Positions 1 through 8,445 of a stretch of DNA of 64,000 nucleotides are shown here, piece by piece. Source of the DNA: Maritimibacter sp. HL-12. GTDB lineage: Bacteria; Pseudomonadota; Alphaproteobacteria; Rhodobacterales; Rhodobacteraceae. The notes below the pieces were generated by a model. That model saw only the letters and a program-made list of their open reading frames with translations, did not search any database and was not told the DNA's origin. The stretch spans positions 186,001-250,000 of the forward strand of contig NZ_FXBQ01000001.1 of assembly GCF_900177545.1 (NCBI RefSeq), given 5' to 3'. Each line of letters starts with the position of its first letter. Within the stretch, counting starts at the first letter, position 1. A program made the position numbers and the translations under genes.

Positions 1-220
1 TGAAGATGCCGTTCTGCGCCACCGCGCCGGCCTCGTAGGTGCCGCGCACGATATCCTCGAGCGCCTTGCCCTCCCACTCGGTGCCGGCGATCAGCTTGTT
101 GCCGTTATCGACATAGGCCTTGTGGTGCAGGTCGTGGTGGTATTCCAGCGTTTCCTTCGACATGCCGAGCGACGCGAGCGCGTCATGGGCATAGGGAAGG
201 TCGGGAAGTTCGAAAGCCAT
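1..220 (-). CDS. sodB: Superoxide dismutase, Fe/Mn family (partial, N-terminal 73 residues)
   Basis: This enzyme converts superoxide to oxygen and hydrogen peroxide in the cytoplasm. The visible N-terminus begins MAFELPDLPYAHDAL and continues to a YHHDLHHKAYVDN segment. That segment matches the first metal-ligand helix of Fe/Mn superoxide dismutases, with His28 at the ligand position. The start is an ATG preceded by GGGAGAG at good spacing. The rest of the protein, normally about 200 residues, lies beyond the left edge. It reads in the same direction as the soxBDAG genes but sits after a 100-base gap, so it probably has its own promoter. The choice of Fe over Mn is inferred from overall similarity only. 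Confidence 0.9.
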   Translation of the reverse strand, partial: MAFELPDLPYAHDALASLGMSKETLEYHHDLHHKAYVDNGNKLIAGTEWEGKALEDIVRGTYEAGAVAQNGIF

Positions 221-321
221 TGGTCTCTCCCTGATCTGATTGTTTCGCTCAGGCATTACATGGGGCGGGATGGCCCCGAAGGTCAAGCACCCGAGGGTAA
301 AAGTTTCGCAAGATCCGTCGC

Positions 322-900
322 TCAGGGCGCGGGTGCGAACAGCCCGACCTCGCTGCCCGGCCGGGCGGCATTGGCGATCAGATCGAAGGCATAACGCGCC
401 ACCGAGCGGAACACGAAGATCTCGAAACTCGTCTCGTCGGGCATGTAAAACGCGCCCGCCACCTGTGCCAGCCGGGTGCGCCGCATCTCGCCCGGCCCGA
501 AGGCGCCGGGCGCGAGGTTGGCGGGCGAGAGCTTGGCGATCACCTCGCGGCAGCCCGCGCCTTCGAGGCGGAGCATGGCGCGCGCGTCCGACACGTCGAG
601 CGCCAGCGCATGCTGGCCCTTGAGCGCCTCGGCCAGCCCGGCCGCCAACGCCGGTGCCTCGCCGTGCTCGCAGATCAACAGAAGCTCGTCGGGCGACATC
701 CAGGCGAGCCTGCGGCCGCCCGCCGTCACGATGCCGCGAGGGTGCGGCAGGCCGCAGCCGGTGGCGTCTTTCACCGCCTTGGCAAAACCCTTCGCCCCCA
801 GATCGCCCCGGATCGTCACCATCCCCACAGGCCCCGCGTCGCGCAGGGTGCAAAAGCCCTCGAATGTCGCGCCCTCCAGCGCCGATACCGCCTCAGACAT
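322..900 (-). CDS. soxG: Sarcosine oxidase gamma subunit
   Basis: This is the smallest catalytic-complex partner after delta in heterotetrameric sarcosine oxidase, which oxidises sarcosine to glycine and transfers the one-carbon unit to tetrahydrofolate. The product is 192 residues, the usual length, and starts MSEAVSALEGATFEGF. The ATG lies 8 bases inside the end of soxA, which implies translational coupling. A longer reading upstream would extend into soxA and is not needed. It is the last gene of the leftward soxB-soxD-soxA-soxG run. I see no catalytic motif, as expected for gamma, which resembles the folate-binding domain. No clear terminator follows. Confidence 0.9.
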   Translation of the reverse strand: MSEAVSALEGATFEGFCTLRDAGPVGMVTIRGDLGAKGFAKAVKDATGCGLPHPRGIVTAGGRRLAWMSPDELLLICEHGEAPALAAGLAEALKGQHALALDVSDARAMLRLEGAGCREVIAKLSPANLAPGAFGPGEMRRTRLAQVAGAFYMPDETSFEIFVFRSVARYAFDLIANAARPGSEVGLFAPAP

Positions 901-3900
901 CCTGTTTCGCCCCTTCCTTGTCGTAGAAACACGTCTCCACGATCCGCGCCCTGATCTCGGCACCGTCGATCCTTGGAATCGTGACCTCCTCGCCCATCCG
1001 CTCCGGCCCGTGCAGCACCAGACCCATGGCAATGCCGCGCTTCAGCGTCGGCGAATAGTAACTCGAGGTCACCCGGCCCTGGGTGTTGCGCTGGCCGTTG
1101 GCGTTGGTGCCCTCCGCGACGATATAGGCCCCGTCGGGGATCACCGAACCATCCGTGGTTTCCAGCCCCACCAGCTTCCAGCGCTCCGGGTCGGCCATGT
1201 GCGCCCGGGCCTGCGCCCGCTTGCCGATGTAGTCGTCCTTCTTCTTCGAGATCGCCCAGTTCAGCCCGAGATCCTGCGGGATCACCGTGCCGTCGGTCTC
1301 GTCGCCGATCATGATGAAGCCCTTCTCGGCGCGCAGCACGTGCAGCGCCTCGGTGCCGTAGGGCATCACGCCATGCGGCTTGCCCGCCTCCATCAGCGCG
1401 TCCCACAACGCCTGCCCCCGGCTCGCGGGCACGGCGATCTCGTAGCTGAGTTCGCCCGAGAAGGAGATCCGGAACACCCGCACCGGGAAGCCGCCCAACG
1501 CGCCCTCGGCCCAGTGCATGAAGGGCAAAGCCTCCTTCGAGACATCCATCCCCCCCAGCGCCTCCAGCACCTTGCGCGCCTTCGGCCCGACCACGCCGAT
1601 CTGGGCGTAGTGCTCGGTGAGGTTGGCGGTGTAGACCTTCCAGTCCCACCACTCGGTCTGGAGCCATTCCTCCATGTGGCCGTGAATGCGGTCGGCCCCG
1701 CCGGTGGTGGTGTGACACAGCCAGGTGTCGTCATCGAGCCGCGCCACCACGCCGTCGTCGATCAAAAAGCCGTTCTCCGAACACATCAGCCCGTAGCGGC
1801 ATTTGCCCACCGGCAGGGTCGACATCATGTTGGTATACATCATGTCGAGGAAGCGGCCCGCGTCGGGGCCCTTGACCACGATCTTGCCCAGCGTCGAAGC
1901 GTCGAGCAGCCCGAGGTTCTCACGGGTGTTCACCACCTCGCGCCGCACCGCCTGCGCCCGGCTCTCGCCCGCGCTCAGGTAGGCATAGGGCCTGCGCCAG
2001 TGCCCCACCGGCTCCCAGTCGGCGCCATGGGCCGCGTGCCAGTCGTGCAGGACCGTGCGCCGGAGCGGCTGGAACAGGTCCCCCCGTGCCTCGCCCGCGA
2101 TCGCGCCCATGCTGATCGGCGTGTAAGGCGGGCGGAAGGTGGTCGTGCCGGTCTGCGGGATCGCCTGCTGCAACGCCTGAGAAAGCACCGCCAATCCGTT
2201 GATATTGCTAAGCTTGCCTTGATCCGTCGCCATCCCCAGCGTGGTATAGCGCTTGGTGTGCTCGACGCTCTCGTAACCCTCGCGCGCGGCAAGCTGCACG
2301 TCCGACACCTTCACGTCGTTCTGGTAGTCGAGCCACATCTTCATGCGCTTCTCGGGGCCCGCGCCCTCGGGCATGATCCAGACCGGCTCGATCGCGGCCT
2401 CGGCCTCGCACGATGCCTTCGGCCCCGCCTTGCGGCTGGCCTTGCCACCCGCCCCCTTGCCCGCAGCCTTCCCGGCCTCGTGGGCATCGGCAAGGCAGGC
2501 ATCGAGCGCCAGCGCGCCAGAGGCCGCCCCCGCCGTCAGCACGAAGGGCGCACCGTCGGCCCCCGTGGGCGCGCGCTCCGGGTCGGGGCGGAACAGCGCC
2601 GCCGTCTCGTCCCAGGTGAGCTTGCCGCCGCAATGCGACCACAGGTGCACCACCGGCGACCAGCCGCCCGACATCGCCACCGCGTCGCACCGGATCTCCT
2701 CGCCGGCCTTGCCGGCCCCTTTCTGCGTTGTCACCAGAACCGATTTCACCCGGGCCCGCCCGCGCACCTCGGCGATCGCCCGGCCTTCCATCACCGGGAT
2801 GCCAGCGGCCCGCGCCGCCTGCGCCAGCGGGCTGGTCACCACCTCGCGGGCATCGAGCACGGCGGCCACGACCCGGCCCGCCGCCTTCATCGCCAGCGCG
2901 GTGCGATAGGCGTCGTCGTTGTTGGTCACCACCACGATCCGCCGGCCCGCCGCCACGCCCCAGTTCACCAGGTAGTCGCGCATCGCGCTGGCCAGCATCA
3001 CGCCCGGAACATCGTTGCCGGCAAACGCCAGCGGGCGTTCGAGCGCCCCCGTCGCGGTCACGATCCGGCCTGCGCGGATCCGCCAGAGCCGGTGCCGCGG
3101 GCGGCCGTCGCCGGGGCTGTGATCGGCCACCCGCTCATAACCGAGGAGATAGCCGTGATCATAGACGCCGGTTCCCTGCATCCGCATCCTGAGGATCACA
3201 TTCCCCGCATTTTCAAGCTCTTCCAGAACGGCCTTCACCCAGTCGCCCGGGGCCATGCCGTCGATTTCGCCGCCATCGACCGGCGCGCGTCCGCCCCAAT
3301 GGGCGGCATCCTCCATCACCAGCACCGAAACCCCGGTTGCCGCCGCCGCCCGCGCCGCCTGAAGCCCGGCCACGCCGCCGCCGACCACGACCACGTCGTA
3401 ATGCGCATAGACGTATTCGTAGCTGTCCGCGTCCGCGTCCACCGGCACCCGGCCCAGCCCCGCCGACTGCCGCACGAAAGGTTCGAAGATCTTCGCCCAT
3501 GCCCCGCGCGGGGCCATGAAGGTCTTGTAGTAGAACCCCGCGGGCAAAAACCGCGCGACGTAATTGTTGGCCTCGCCGATGTCGAAGGCGAGCGAGGGCC
3601 AGTGGTTCTGGCTGATCGCGGCGAGTCCGTCGAACAACTCGGTCGTGGTCGCGCGCTGATCGGGCTCGAAGCGCCTGCCCTCGCCCAGCCCCACAAGCGC
3701 GTTCGGCTCCTCGGCCCCCGAGGCCACCAGCCCGCGCGGACGGTGATACTTGAAGCTGCGCCCGAGCATCATCTGCCCCGCGCCCAGCAGCGCCGAGGCC
3801 AGCGTGTCGCCGCCGTAGCCGCGAAACCGCTTGCCGTTGAAGCTGAACGACACCCGCTTCGACCGGTCGATCAGCCGCCCGTAACCTTCCAGCCGCGCAC

Positions 3901-3904
3901 TCAT
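893..3904 (-). CDS. soxA: Sarcosine oxidase alpha subunit
   Basis: The large subunit of heterotetrameric sarcosine oxidase, 1003 residues as expected. The N-terminal part carries a ferredoxin-like domain (GYGGDTLASAL near residues 30-40). A dinucleotide-binding motif VVVVGGGVAGLQAARA follows at about 171-186; in this family it binds NAD+. The last 400 residues form the GcvT-like aminomethyltransferase domain that binds tetrahydrofolate. A Lys/Ala-rich low-complexity linker lies at about residues 470-500, near the boundary between the FAD/NAD and folate halves, and is probably flexible. The start ATG is 91 bases after soxD, and that gap holds a dispersed hairpin repeat (3912-3963). The stop overlaps soxG. 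Confidence 0.96.
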   Translation of the reverse strand: MSARLEGYGRLIDRSKRVSFSFNGKRFRGYGGDTLASALLGAGQMMLGRSFKYHRPRGLVASGAEEPNALVGLGEGRRFEPDQRATTTELFDGLAAISQNHWPSLAFDIGEANNYVARFLPAGFYYKTFMAPRGAWAKIFEPFVRQSAGLGRVPVDADADSYEYVYAHYDVVVVGGGVAGLQAARAAAATGVSVLVMEDAAHWGGRAPVDGGEIDGMAPGDWVKAVLEELENAGNVILRMRMQGTGVYDHGYLLGYERVADHSPGDGRPRHRLWRIRAGRIVTATGALERPLAFAGNDVPGVMLASAMRDYLVNWGVAAGRRIVVVTNNDDAYRTALAMKAAGRVVAAVLDAREVVTSPLAQAARAAGIPVMEGRAIAEVRGRARVKSVLVTTQKGAGKAGEEIRCDAVAMSGGWSPVVHLWSHCGGKLTWDETAALFRPDPERAPTGADGAPFVLTAGAASGALALDACLADAHEAGKAAGKGAGGKASRKAGPKASCEAEAAIEPVWIMPEGAGPEKRMKMWLDYQNDVKVSDVQLAAREGYESVEHTKRYTTLGMATDQGKLSNINGLAVLSQALQQAIPQTGTTTFRPPYTPISMGAIAGEARGDLFQPLRRTVLHDWHAAHGADWEPVGHWRRPYAYLSAGESRAQAVRREVVNTRENLGLLDASTLGKIVVKGPDAGRFLDMMYTNMMSTLPVGKCRYGLMCSENGFLIDDGVVARLDDDTWLCHTTTGGADRIHGHMEEWLQTEWWDWKVYTANLTEHYAQIGVVGPKARKVLEALGGMDVSKEALPFMHWAEGALGGFPVRVFRISFSGELSYEIAVPASRGQALWDALMEAGKPHGVMPYGTEALHVLRAEKGFIMIGDETDGTVIPQDLGLNWAISKKKDDYIGKRAQARAHMADPERWKLVGLETTDGSVIPDGAYIVAEGTNANGQRNTQGRVTSSYYSPTLKRGIAMGLVLHGPERMGEEVTIPRIDGAEIRARIVETCFYDKEGAKQDV

Positions 3905-3911
3905 GCCCCTG

Positions 3912-3963
3912 CCCCCTTTTTCTTGGCCCCAATACTCCGGGGGTGCGGGGGCAGCGCCCCCGC
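3912..3963 (-). repeat. Dispersed Rhodobacterales-type intergenic hairpin repeat, copy A
   Basis: On the minus strand this reads as a GC hairpin (GGGGGC, loop GCT, GCCCCC), then CCCCCGGAGTA, then GGGGCCAAGAAAAAGG. The same arrangement occurs at 32195, 42608 and 52144. This copy lies inside the sox operon between soxD and soxA, whereas two of the others lie between convergent genes. It may act on RNA as a stem-loop. Its role is unknown. Confidence 0.65.
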
Positions 3964-3995
3964 ATGGGTCGGCCCCGGCAGCAATTCGAAACCGC

Positions 3996-4319
3996 TCATT
4001 GCCAGCCCTCCCAGCCCGGAACCTTCTTCGCGATCGTCGCCAGCAGCGCCTTCGGCGGCTCGGTCACCTGCGCCGGGTAGGTGCCGAAAACCTCCAGCGT
4101 CACCGTGCTGCGCGCGGCATGAAACCACTTGCCGCAGCCCGCCGCGTGCCGCCAGCGCTCGAAATGCACGCCCTTGGGGTTCTTGCGGTCGAACAGGTAG
4201 CTCTCGAAATCCGCGTCCGACCCCTCGGGGCCGACCCGCGTCAGATGGGCCTCGCCGCCGGGCGCAAGCTCGGTTTCGTCCGCCATCACGCCGCAGCAGG
4301 GGCATTCCAGGATCAGCAT
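3996..4319 (-). CDS. soxD: Sarcosine oxidase delta subunit (zinc-binding)
   Basis: The 107-residue delta subunit of heterotetrameric sarcosine oxidase. The N-terminus MLILECPCCG and the later HAAGCGKWFHAARS supply Cys6, Cys9, His58 and Cys62. These match the zinc ligands known for this subunit in crystal structures (two Cys, one His, one Cys). The ATG is preceded by GAGGAGG at ideal spacing. The gene sits between soxB and soxA in the standard order. The 76-base gap to soxB holds two perfect palindromes (4335-4380), so expression of soxD and the genes after it could be tuned at the RNA level. Confidence 0.95.
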   Translation of the reverse strand: MLILECPCCGVMADETELAPGGEAHLTRVGPEGSDADFESYLFDRKNPKGVHFERWRHAAGCGKWFHAARSTVTLEVFGTYPAQVTEPPKALLATIAKKVPGWEGWQ

Positions 4320-4334
4320 GTCGTCACCTCCTCG

Positions 4335-4381
4335 GCCAAGGATTTTCGAAAATCCTTGGCAAAATTCTTCGAAGAATTTTG
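4335..4381. repeat. Two abutting perfect palindromes with TTCGAA cores
   Basis: Positions 4335-4360 form a perfect 26-base palindrome centred on TTCGAA, with arms GCCAAGGATT and AATCCTTGGC. Positions 4360-4381 form a second, 22-base palindrome with arms CAAAATTC and GAATTTTG, also centred on TTCGAA. They lie back to back in the soxB-soxD gap. Their lower GC content stands out. They could form two stem-loops in the mRNA or serve as protein sites. No U-tract follows, so a simple terminator is unlikely. Confidence 0.75.
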
Positions 4382-4395
4382 GCCCGGCCCGCGCA

Positions 4396-5643
4396 TCAAT
4401 GCGCCACCCCCGCCGCCACGCTTTCGTCGATGAAGCGGCCCTCTCGGAAGCGCTCCAGCCCGAAATCCGCCGCCAGCGGTCCCGGCGCGTCCTTCGCCAC
4501 CAGCTCGGCCATCGCCCAGCCGCTGCCGGGGATCGCCTTGAAGCCGCCGGTGCCCCAGCCGCAGTTGACGTAGATGCCCCCCACCGGGGTTTTCGACAGG
4601 ATCGGCGAGCGGTCGCCGGTCATGTCGACGATGCCGCCCCATTGCCGCAGCATCTTCAGTCGCGAGATCATCGGGAAGGTCTCGACCAGCGCGCGCACGG
4701 TTTCCTCGATATGGTGGAAACTGCCGCGCTGGGTGTAGTTGTTGAACCCGTCGGTGCCGCCGCCGATCACCATCTCGCCCTTGTCGGACTGGCTCATGTA
4801 GCCGTGCACGGTGTTGGCCATCACCACCACGTCCATGCAGGGCTTGATCGGCTCACTCACCAGCGCCTGAAGCGAAACGCTCTCGATCGGCAGGCGGAAG
4901 CCGGCCATCTCGGCCAGTTCCGAGGAATGCCCGGCCACCACCAGCGCCAGCTTGCCGGTCTCGATCCGGCCCTTCGAGGTGTTCACCGCCTTGACCTTTC
5001 CGCCCTCGGTCTCGATCCCGGTGACGGCGCAGTTCTGGATGATGTCCATTCCCATCGCGCTACAAGCGCGGGCGTAGCCCCAGGCCACCGCGTCGTGCCG
5101 GGCGGTGCCGCCGCGCGGCTGCCACAACCCGCCGAGCACCGGGTAGCGCGGGCCGTCGATGTTGATGATCGGCACCAGTTGCCTGACCTTTTCCGGCCCG
5201 ATGAACTCGGTGTCGACGCCCTGCAGCGCGTTGGCATGGGCGGTGCGCAGGTAGCCGCGCTTCTCGTGTTCGGTCTGGGCCAGCATGATCACGCCCCGGG
5301 GGCTGAACATCACGTTCATGTTCAGATCCTGGCTCATCGTCTCGTAGAGGCTGCGCGATTTCTCGTAGATCGCGGCCGACGGGTCCTGCAGGTAGTTCGA
5401 GCGGATGATCGTGGTGTTGCGCCCGGTGTTGCCGCCACCGAGCCAGCCCTTCTCGATCACCGCGACGTTGGTGATGCCGTGGTTCTTGCCGAGGTAGAAG
5501 GCGGTGGCCAGCCCGTGCCCGCCGGCACCCACGATGATCGCATCATAGCGTTTCTTCGGGTCCGGCGAGGCCCAGGCGCGCTCCCATCCCTGGTGATAGC
5601 GCAGCGCCTCGCGGGCGATGGCAAAGGCAGAATAGCGTCTCAT
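4396..5643 (-). CDS. soxB: Sarcosine oxidase beta subunit
   Basis: The catalytic subunit that oxidises sarcosine, 415 residues. After an N-terminal MRRYSAFAIAREAL segment, the FAD-binding IIVGAGGHG motif is at residues 36-44. The GGTARHDAVAWG segment places His183 at the position that carries covalent FMN in this family. The start at 5643 is chosen because GGAAGGAG lies just upstream; an in-frame ATG 39 bases further out lacks such a site. It is the first gene of the leftward sox operon and faces ccmI across a 198-base divergent gap. That gap contains a direct repeat (5731-5753) that could be an operator. Confidence 0.96.
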   Translation of the reverse strand: MRRYSAFAIAREALRYHQGWERAWASPDPKKRYDAIIVGAGGHGLATAFYLGKNHGITNVAVIEKGWLGGGNTGRNTTIIRSNYLQDPSAAIYEKSRSLYETMSQDLNMNVMFSPRGVIMLAQTEHEKRGYLRTAHANALQGVDTEFIGPEKVRQLVPIINIDGPRYPVLGGLWQPRGGTARHDAVAWGYARACSAMGMDIIQNCAVTGIETEGGKVKAVNTSKGRIETGKLALVVAGHSSELAEMAGFRLPIESVSLQALVSEPIKPCMDVVVMANTVHGYMSQSDKGEMVIGGGTDGFNNYTQRGSFHHIEETVRALVETFPMISRLKMLRQWGGIVDMTGDRSPILSKTPVGGIYVNCGWGTGGFKAIPGSGWAMAELVAKDAPGPLAADFGLERFREGRFIDESVAAGVAH

Positions 5644-5730
5644 CGCGACTCCTTCCGAGGGCTTCGGCATCCCTTGTCTCACGGCTTTCGCAATGCTGCC
5701 AAGGCAACATGCGGCCTAACACCCTGCAAA

Positions 5731-5753
5731 TGCGACATCACATCTGCGACATC
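5731..5753 (-). promoter_or_regulatory. Candidate operator: direct repeat upstream of soxB
   Basis: TGCGACATC occurs twice, at 5731-5739 and 5745-5753, with starts 14 bases apart and on the same face. On the soxB strand this reads as two TGTCGCA half-sites. Direct half-sites of this kind are typical of AraC-family activators, and such regulators commonly control glycine betaine/sarcosine catabolism. It lies about 90 bases upstream of soxB. Assignment to soxB rather than ccmI is inference. Confidence 0.4.
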
Positions 5754-5841
5754 GCGTCCACCCCACCGGGACGCGGCGTCGCAGGGGGGTTTTGCCCGCC
5801 CGCCCTCTCCTATAAGTGGGGGCAAAAGAATTGGAGGGACC

Positions 5842-7386
5842 ATGATCGGGTTCTGGATACTGGCGGGTCTCTTCGCCGTCGTTGCCATCGCCATACTCGG
5901 CCGCGCCCTGCTCACCAAAAGCGGCGAGGTTGCGGCAACGGCCGACTTCGACATGCAGGTCTACCGCGACCAGCTCAGGGAGCTTGACCGCGACGTGGCG
6001 CGCGGCGTGATCGGCAAGGAAGAAGCCGAACGCGCGCGCACCGAGATCTCGCGCCGCCTGCTCGATGCCGACCGCAAGGCACGCGCCGGAAAGGTCGCCG
6101 GCAACGCCCCCCGCGCCGCCACGGTAACGGCCTTCGCGCTCTCGGGCATCGTGGTGCTCGGCGGCGGGTTCTGGCTCTACACCGACATGGGCGCGCCGGG
6201 CTACTGGGACATGCCGCTGAAAGCGCGTTTCGAGGCCGCCGAGATCGCCCGGGAGTCCCGCGCGAGTCAGGCCGAGCTCGAAGCCGCGCTGCCGGCCTGG
6301 TCCGGGCCGCCCGCGGCGGCGCCGGCCGATTACGTCGAGCTTGTCGAAAAGCTGCGCGAGGCTGCCTCCGAACGCCCCGACGAATTGCAGGGTCAGTTGC
6401 TGCTGGCCCAGCACGAGGCGGCGCTCGGCAATTACGTCGCCGCCCGCAAGGCGATGGCACGGGTGATCGAGTTGCGCGGCGAGATGGCGGCGGCGGACGA
6501 GTATTCGCAATACGCCGATCTGCTTGCGCTCGCCGCCGGTGGCGAGATCTCGCCCGAGGCCGAGGATGCGGTCGAAGCGGCGCTTGCGCTCAACCCGCGC
6601 GATCACGTGGCGCGCTATTATGCCGGGCTTCTGCAGGCGCAGATCGGCCGCCCCGACCTTGCCTTCCCGATCTGGCGCGACCTTCTGGAGGGCTCCGATC
6701 CCTCCGAGCCATGGGTGGCGCCGATCATGGCGCAGATCCGCCAGCTCGCCGCTCTCGCGGGCGAGGAATACACCCCGCCAGAGCTCGAATCGCGCGTCCC
6801 CGGCCTCAGCGCCGACGACGTCGCGGCGGCCGAGAACCTGACCCCCGAAGAACGCGCACAGATGCTCGACGAGCTGGTGCGGTCGCTGATGCAGCGTCTC
6901 GCCTCCGAAGGCGGTTCCGCGGCCGACTGGGCCCGGCTGATCGAGGGGCTGGGCGTGCTTGGCGATCTCGACCGCGCCGCCGCGATCTTCGCGGAAGCGC
7001 AGAACGTGTTTGCCAACCGCCCCGACGATCTCGCGCTGATCGAGGCGGCTGCCGGCCGCGCCGGGCTTGGCGGCAGCGCCCCCGCCGAGGACAACGCCCC
7101 CGCCCTTGCCGGGCCAACCGCCGAAGACATGGACTCCGCCGCCGAGATGGAGGCGGAAGACCGTGCCGCGATGATCGAGGGCATGGTCGCGCGGCTGTTC
7201 GATACGCTCACCGAGGACGGCGGCACGCCGGACCGCTGGGCGCAGTTGTTCAATGCCCTCGCGGTGCAGGGCGACGCCGAACGCGCGCAGATCGCGTGGG
7301 AGGCGGCGCAGGCGGATTTCGCGGATGACGCCGCGACGCTCGATGCCCTGCGCCCGGCTGCCCAGGCGGCAGGAGCGACCGAGTGA
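5842..7386 (+). CDS. ccmI: Cytochrome c biogenesis protein CcmI
   Basis: A membrane chaperone that holds apocytochrome c for heme attachment by the Ccm system. The product is 514 residues. A first membrane helix covers residues 3-24, followed by a charged cytoplasmic loop with [16 protein letters not shown] typical of the CcmI N-domain, then a second helix near 94-114 and a periplasmic TPR-type C-domain. The C-terminal domain contains two similar units, beginning near [14 protein letters not shown] and [12 protein letters not shown], each with a DW/RWA(R/Q)L core, so it looks internally duplicated. The ATG is preceded by GGAGGGA. The remaining ccm genes are 27 kb away. A TATAAG hexamer at 5811-5816 could be its -10 element, but I see no good -35. 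Confidence 0.93.
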   Translation: MIGFWILAGLFAVVAIAILGRALLTKSGEVAATADFDMQVYRDQLRELDRDVARGVIGKEEAERARTEISRRLLDADRKARAGKVAGNAPRAATVTAFALSGIVVLGGGFWLYTDMGAPGYWDMPLKARFEAAEIARESRASQAELEAALPAWSGPPAAAPADYVELVEKLREAASERPDELQGQLLLAQHEAALGNYVAARKAMARVIELRGEMAAADEYSQYADLLALAAGGEISPEAEDAVEAALALNPRDHVARYYAGLLQAQIGRPDLAFPIWRDLLEGSDPSEPWVAPIMAQIRQLAALAGEEYTPPELESRVPGLSADDVAAAENLTPEERAQMLDELVRSLMQRLASEGGSAADWARLIEGLGVLGDLDRAAAIFAEAQNVFANRPDDLALIEAAAGRAGLGGSAPAEDNAPALAGPTAEDMDSAAEMEAEDRAAMIEGMVARLFDTLTEDGGTPDRWAQLFNALAVQGDAERAQIAWEAAQADFADDAATLDALRPAAQAAGATE

Positions 7387-7847
7387 TCCACGACGAGATC
7401 GCCGATTTCGCTGCCCAGCTCGCGCCCGGCGCGGCGCTGATCGGGCTCGACTACGGCGAGAAAACCATCGGCGTGGCGGTGTCGGACGGTCTCAGGCAGG
7501 TTGCCACCCCGCTGGAAACCCTGCGCCGCACGAAGTTCACCGCCGACGCCGCGCGGCTGGGCGAGATCGCGCGGGCGCGGGCGATTGCCGGCATCGTGCT
7601 CGGCCTGCCGCGCAACATGGACGGCTCCGAAGGCCCGCGCTGCCAATCCACCCGCGCCTTCGCCCGCAACCTCGACCGCGCCCTCGGGCTGCCGATCACC
7701 TACTGGGACGAGCGCCTGTCCACCGTCGCCGCCGAACGCGCCCTGATCGAGGCCGACACCTCGCGCGCGCGCCGGGCGGAGGTGATCGACCACGTCGCCG
7801 CCGGGGTGATCCTGCAAGGCGCATTGGACCGGATGAGGCACCTGTGA
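7383..7847 (+). CDS. ruvX: Putative pre-16S rRNA nuclease / Holliday junction resolvase-like RuvX
   Basis: A RNase H-fold nuclease of the YqgF/RuvX family, which matures the 5' end of 16S rRNA in E. coli. The product is 154 residues. [16 protein letters not shown] near the N-terminus carries the first acidic residue. [12 protein letters not shown] carries the second, and [13 protein letters not shown] the C-terminal Asp. The start is GTG, overlapping the ccmI stop by four bases (GTGA). The next gene overlaps in the same manner, so the three are probably translated as a coupled set. Confidence 0.92.
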   Translation: MIHDEIADFAAQLAPGAALIGLDYGEKTIGVAVSDGLRQVATPLETLRRTKFTADAARLGEIARARAIAGIVLGLPRNMDGSEGPRCQSTRAFARNLDRALGLPITYWDERLSTVAAERALIEADTSRARRAEVIDHVAAGVILQGALDRMRHL

Positions 7848-8065
7848 GCGACGAAGCCCTGACCCCCTGCGTGCAGATCTGCGTGATCCACAGCGAAACC
7901 GGGATCTGCGCCGGCTGTTTCCGCACCCGCGCCGAGATCGCCGCCTGGGGCGGGCTCGACAACGCGGCGCGGCGCGAGATCATGGCCACTCTGCCCGACC
8001 GCGCCGGCCTGCTCACCCAGCGCCGCGGCGGGCGCACAGGGAGGCTCGGGCGCGGCCGCGGTTAA
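7844..8065 (+). CDS. DUF1289 small Cys-containing protein
   Basis: A 73-residue protein with the DUF1289 pattern: [19 protein letters not shown] holds four cysteines, followed by [22 protein letters not shown]. The spacing suggests a small metal site, but the function of the family is not established. The GTG start overlaps the ruvX stop by four bases. A longer reading of this frame extends back into ccmI and ruvX and is not supported. The Arg/Gly-rich tail is poorly conserved in appearance. Confidence 0.82.
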   Translation: MSDEALTPCVQICVIHSETGICAGCFRTRAEIAAWGGLDNAARREIMATLPDRAGLLTQRRGGRTGRLGRGRG

Positions 8066-8445
8066 GGCAGGTTGCCCCCGCGGCTCCGGCCGCAGCAGCG
8101 AAAGGTGGGTGCCACCTCACCTTGGCAGCGGGATCGCTTACGCCAAACAATGGCTTGCCACCCGCCATGCCCAATCCCGGCGCAGCGCCGGGTGCCACCC
8201 CGCCGATCCACCGCCCGCAGCCGCGCGCTTCCGGCCCGGCGTCAAGATCCCGGCCAGAGGCCGCCCTGACCTGTCGCAGACCCCGTCCCACTTGCCTTTC
8301 GGCCCGGCCCGATGACGCGCGAGCGGGGCCGCTCTCTGGCAAGCTGCGTCGCCTTGTGCTGCGGCTTGAGCAAATCTTGCCGTCGCAGCCCGCGAATGCG
8401 CGGCGGGTGATTGACCCCGCGCGCGGGTTCAGGCAGTGAGCCGCC
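8066..8445. other. Gene-free stretch between DUF1289 gene and ABC-F gene
   Basis: I see no convincing gene here: short open frames lack ribosome sites and known motifs. It holds a perfect GC hairpin at 8176-8192 (CCCGGCG, loop CAG, CGCCGGG) and a direct repeat of GGGTGCCACC at 8107-8116 and 8190-8199. The hairpin has no T-tract. The ABC-F gene promoter probably lies in the right half, but I cannot place it. Confidence 0.5.

Noticed and set aside
476-4573. A 1365-residue open frame on the plus strand across the sox operon
   Set aside because: It is antisense to soxB, soxD, soxA and soxG, which match known families at full length. Its Pro/Arg/His-rich composition is that of a GC-rich shadow frame.
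4318-5841. N-terminal extension of ccmI back to 4318
   Set aside because: It overlaps soxB antisense; the ATG at 5842 has a good ribosome site and yields the normal CcmI N-terminal helix.
8066-8445. Small gene in the stretch before the ABC-F gene
   Set aside because: Frames are short, without ribosome sites or recognisable motifs.
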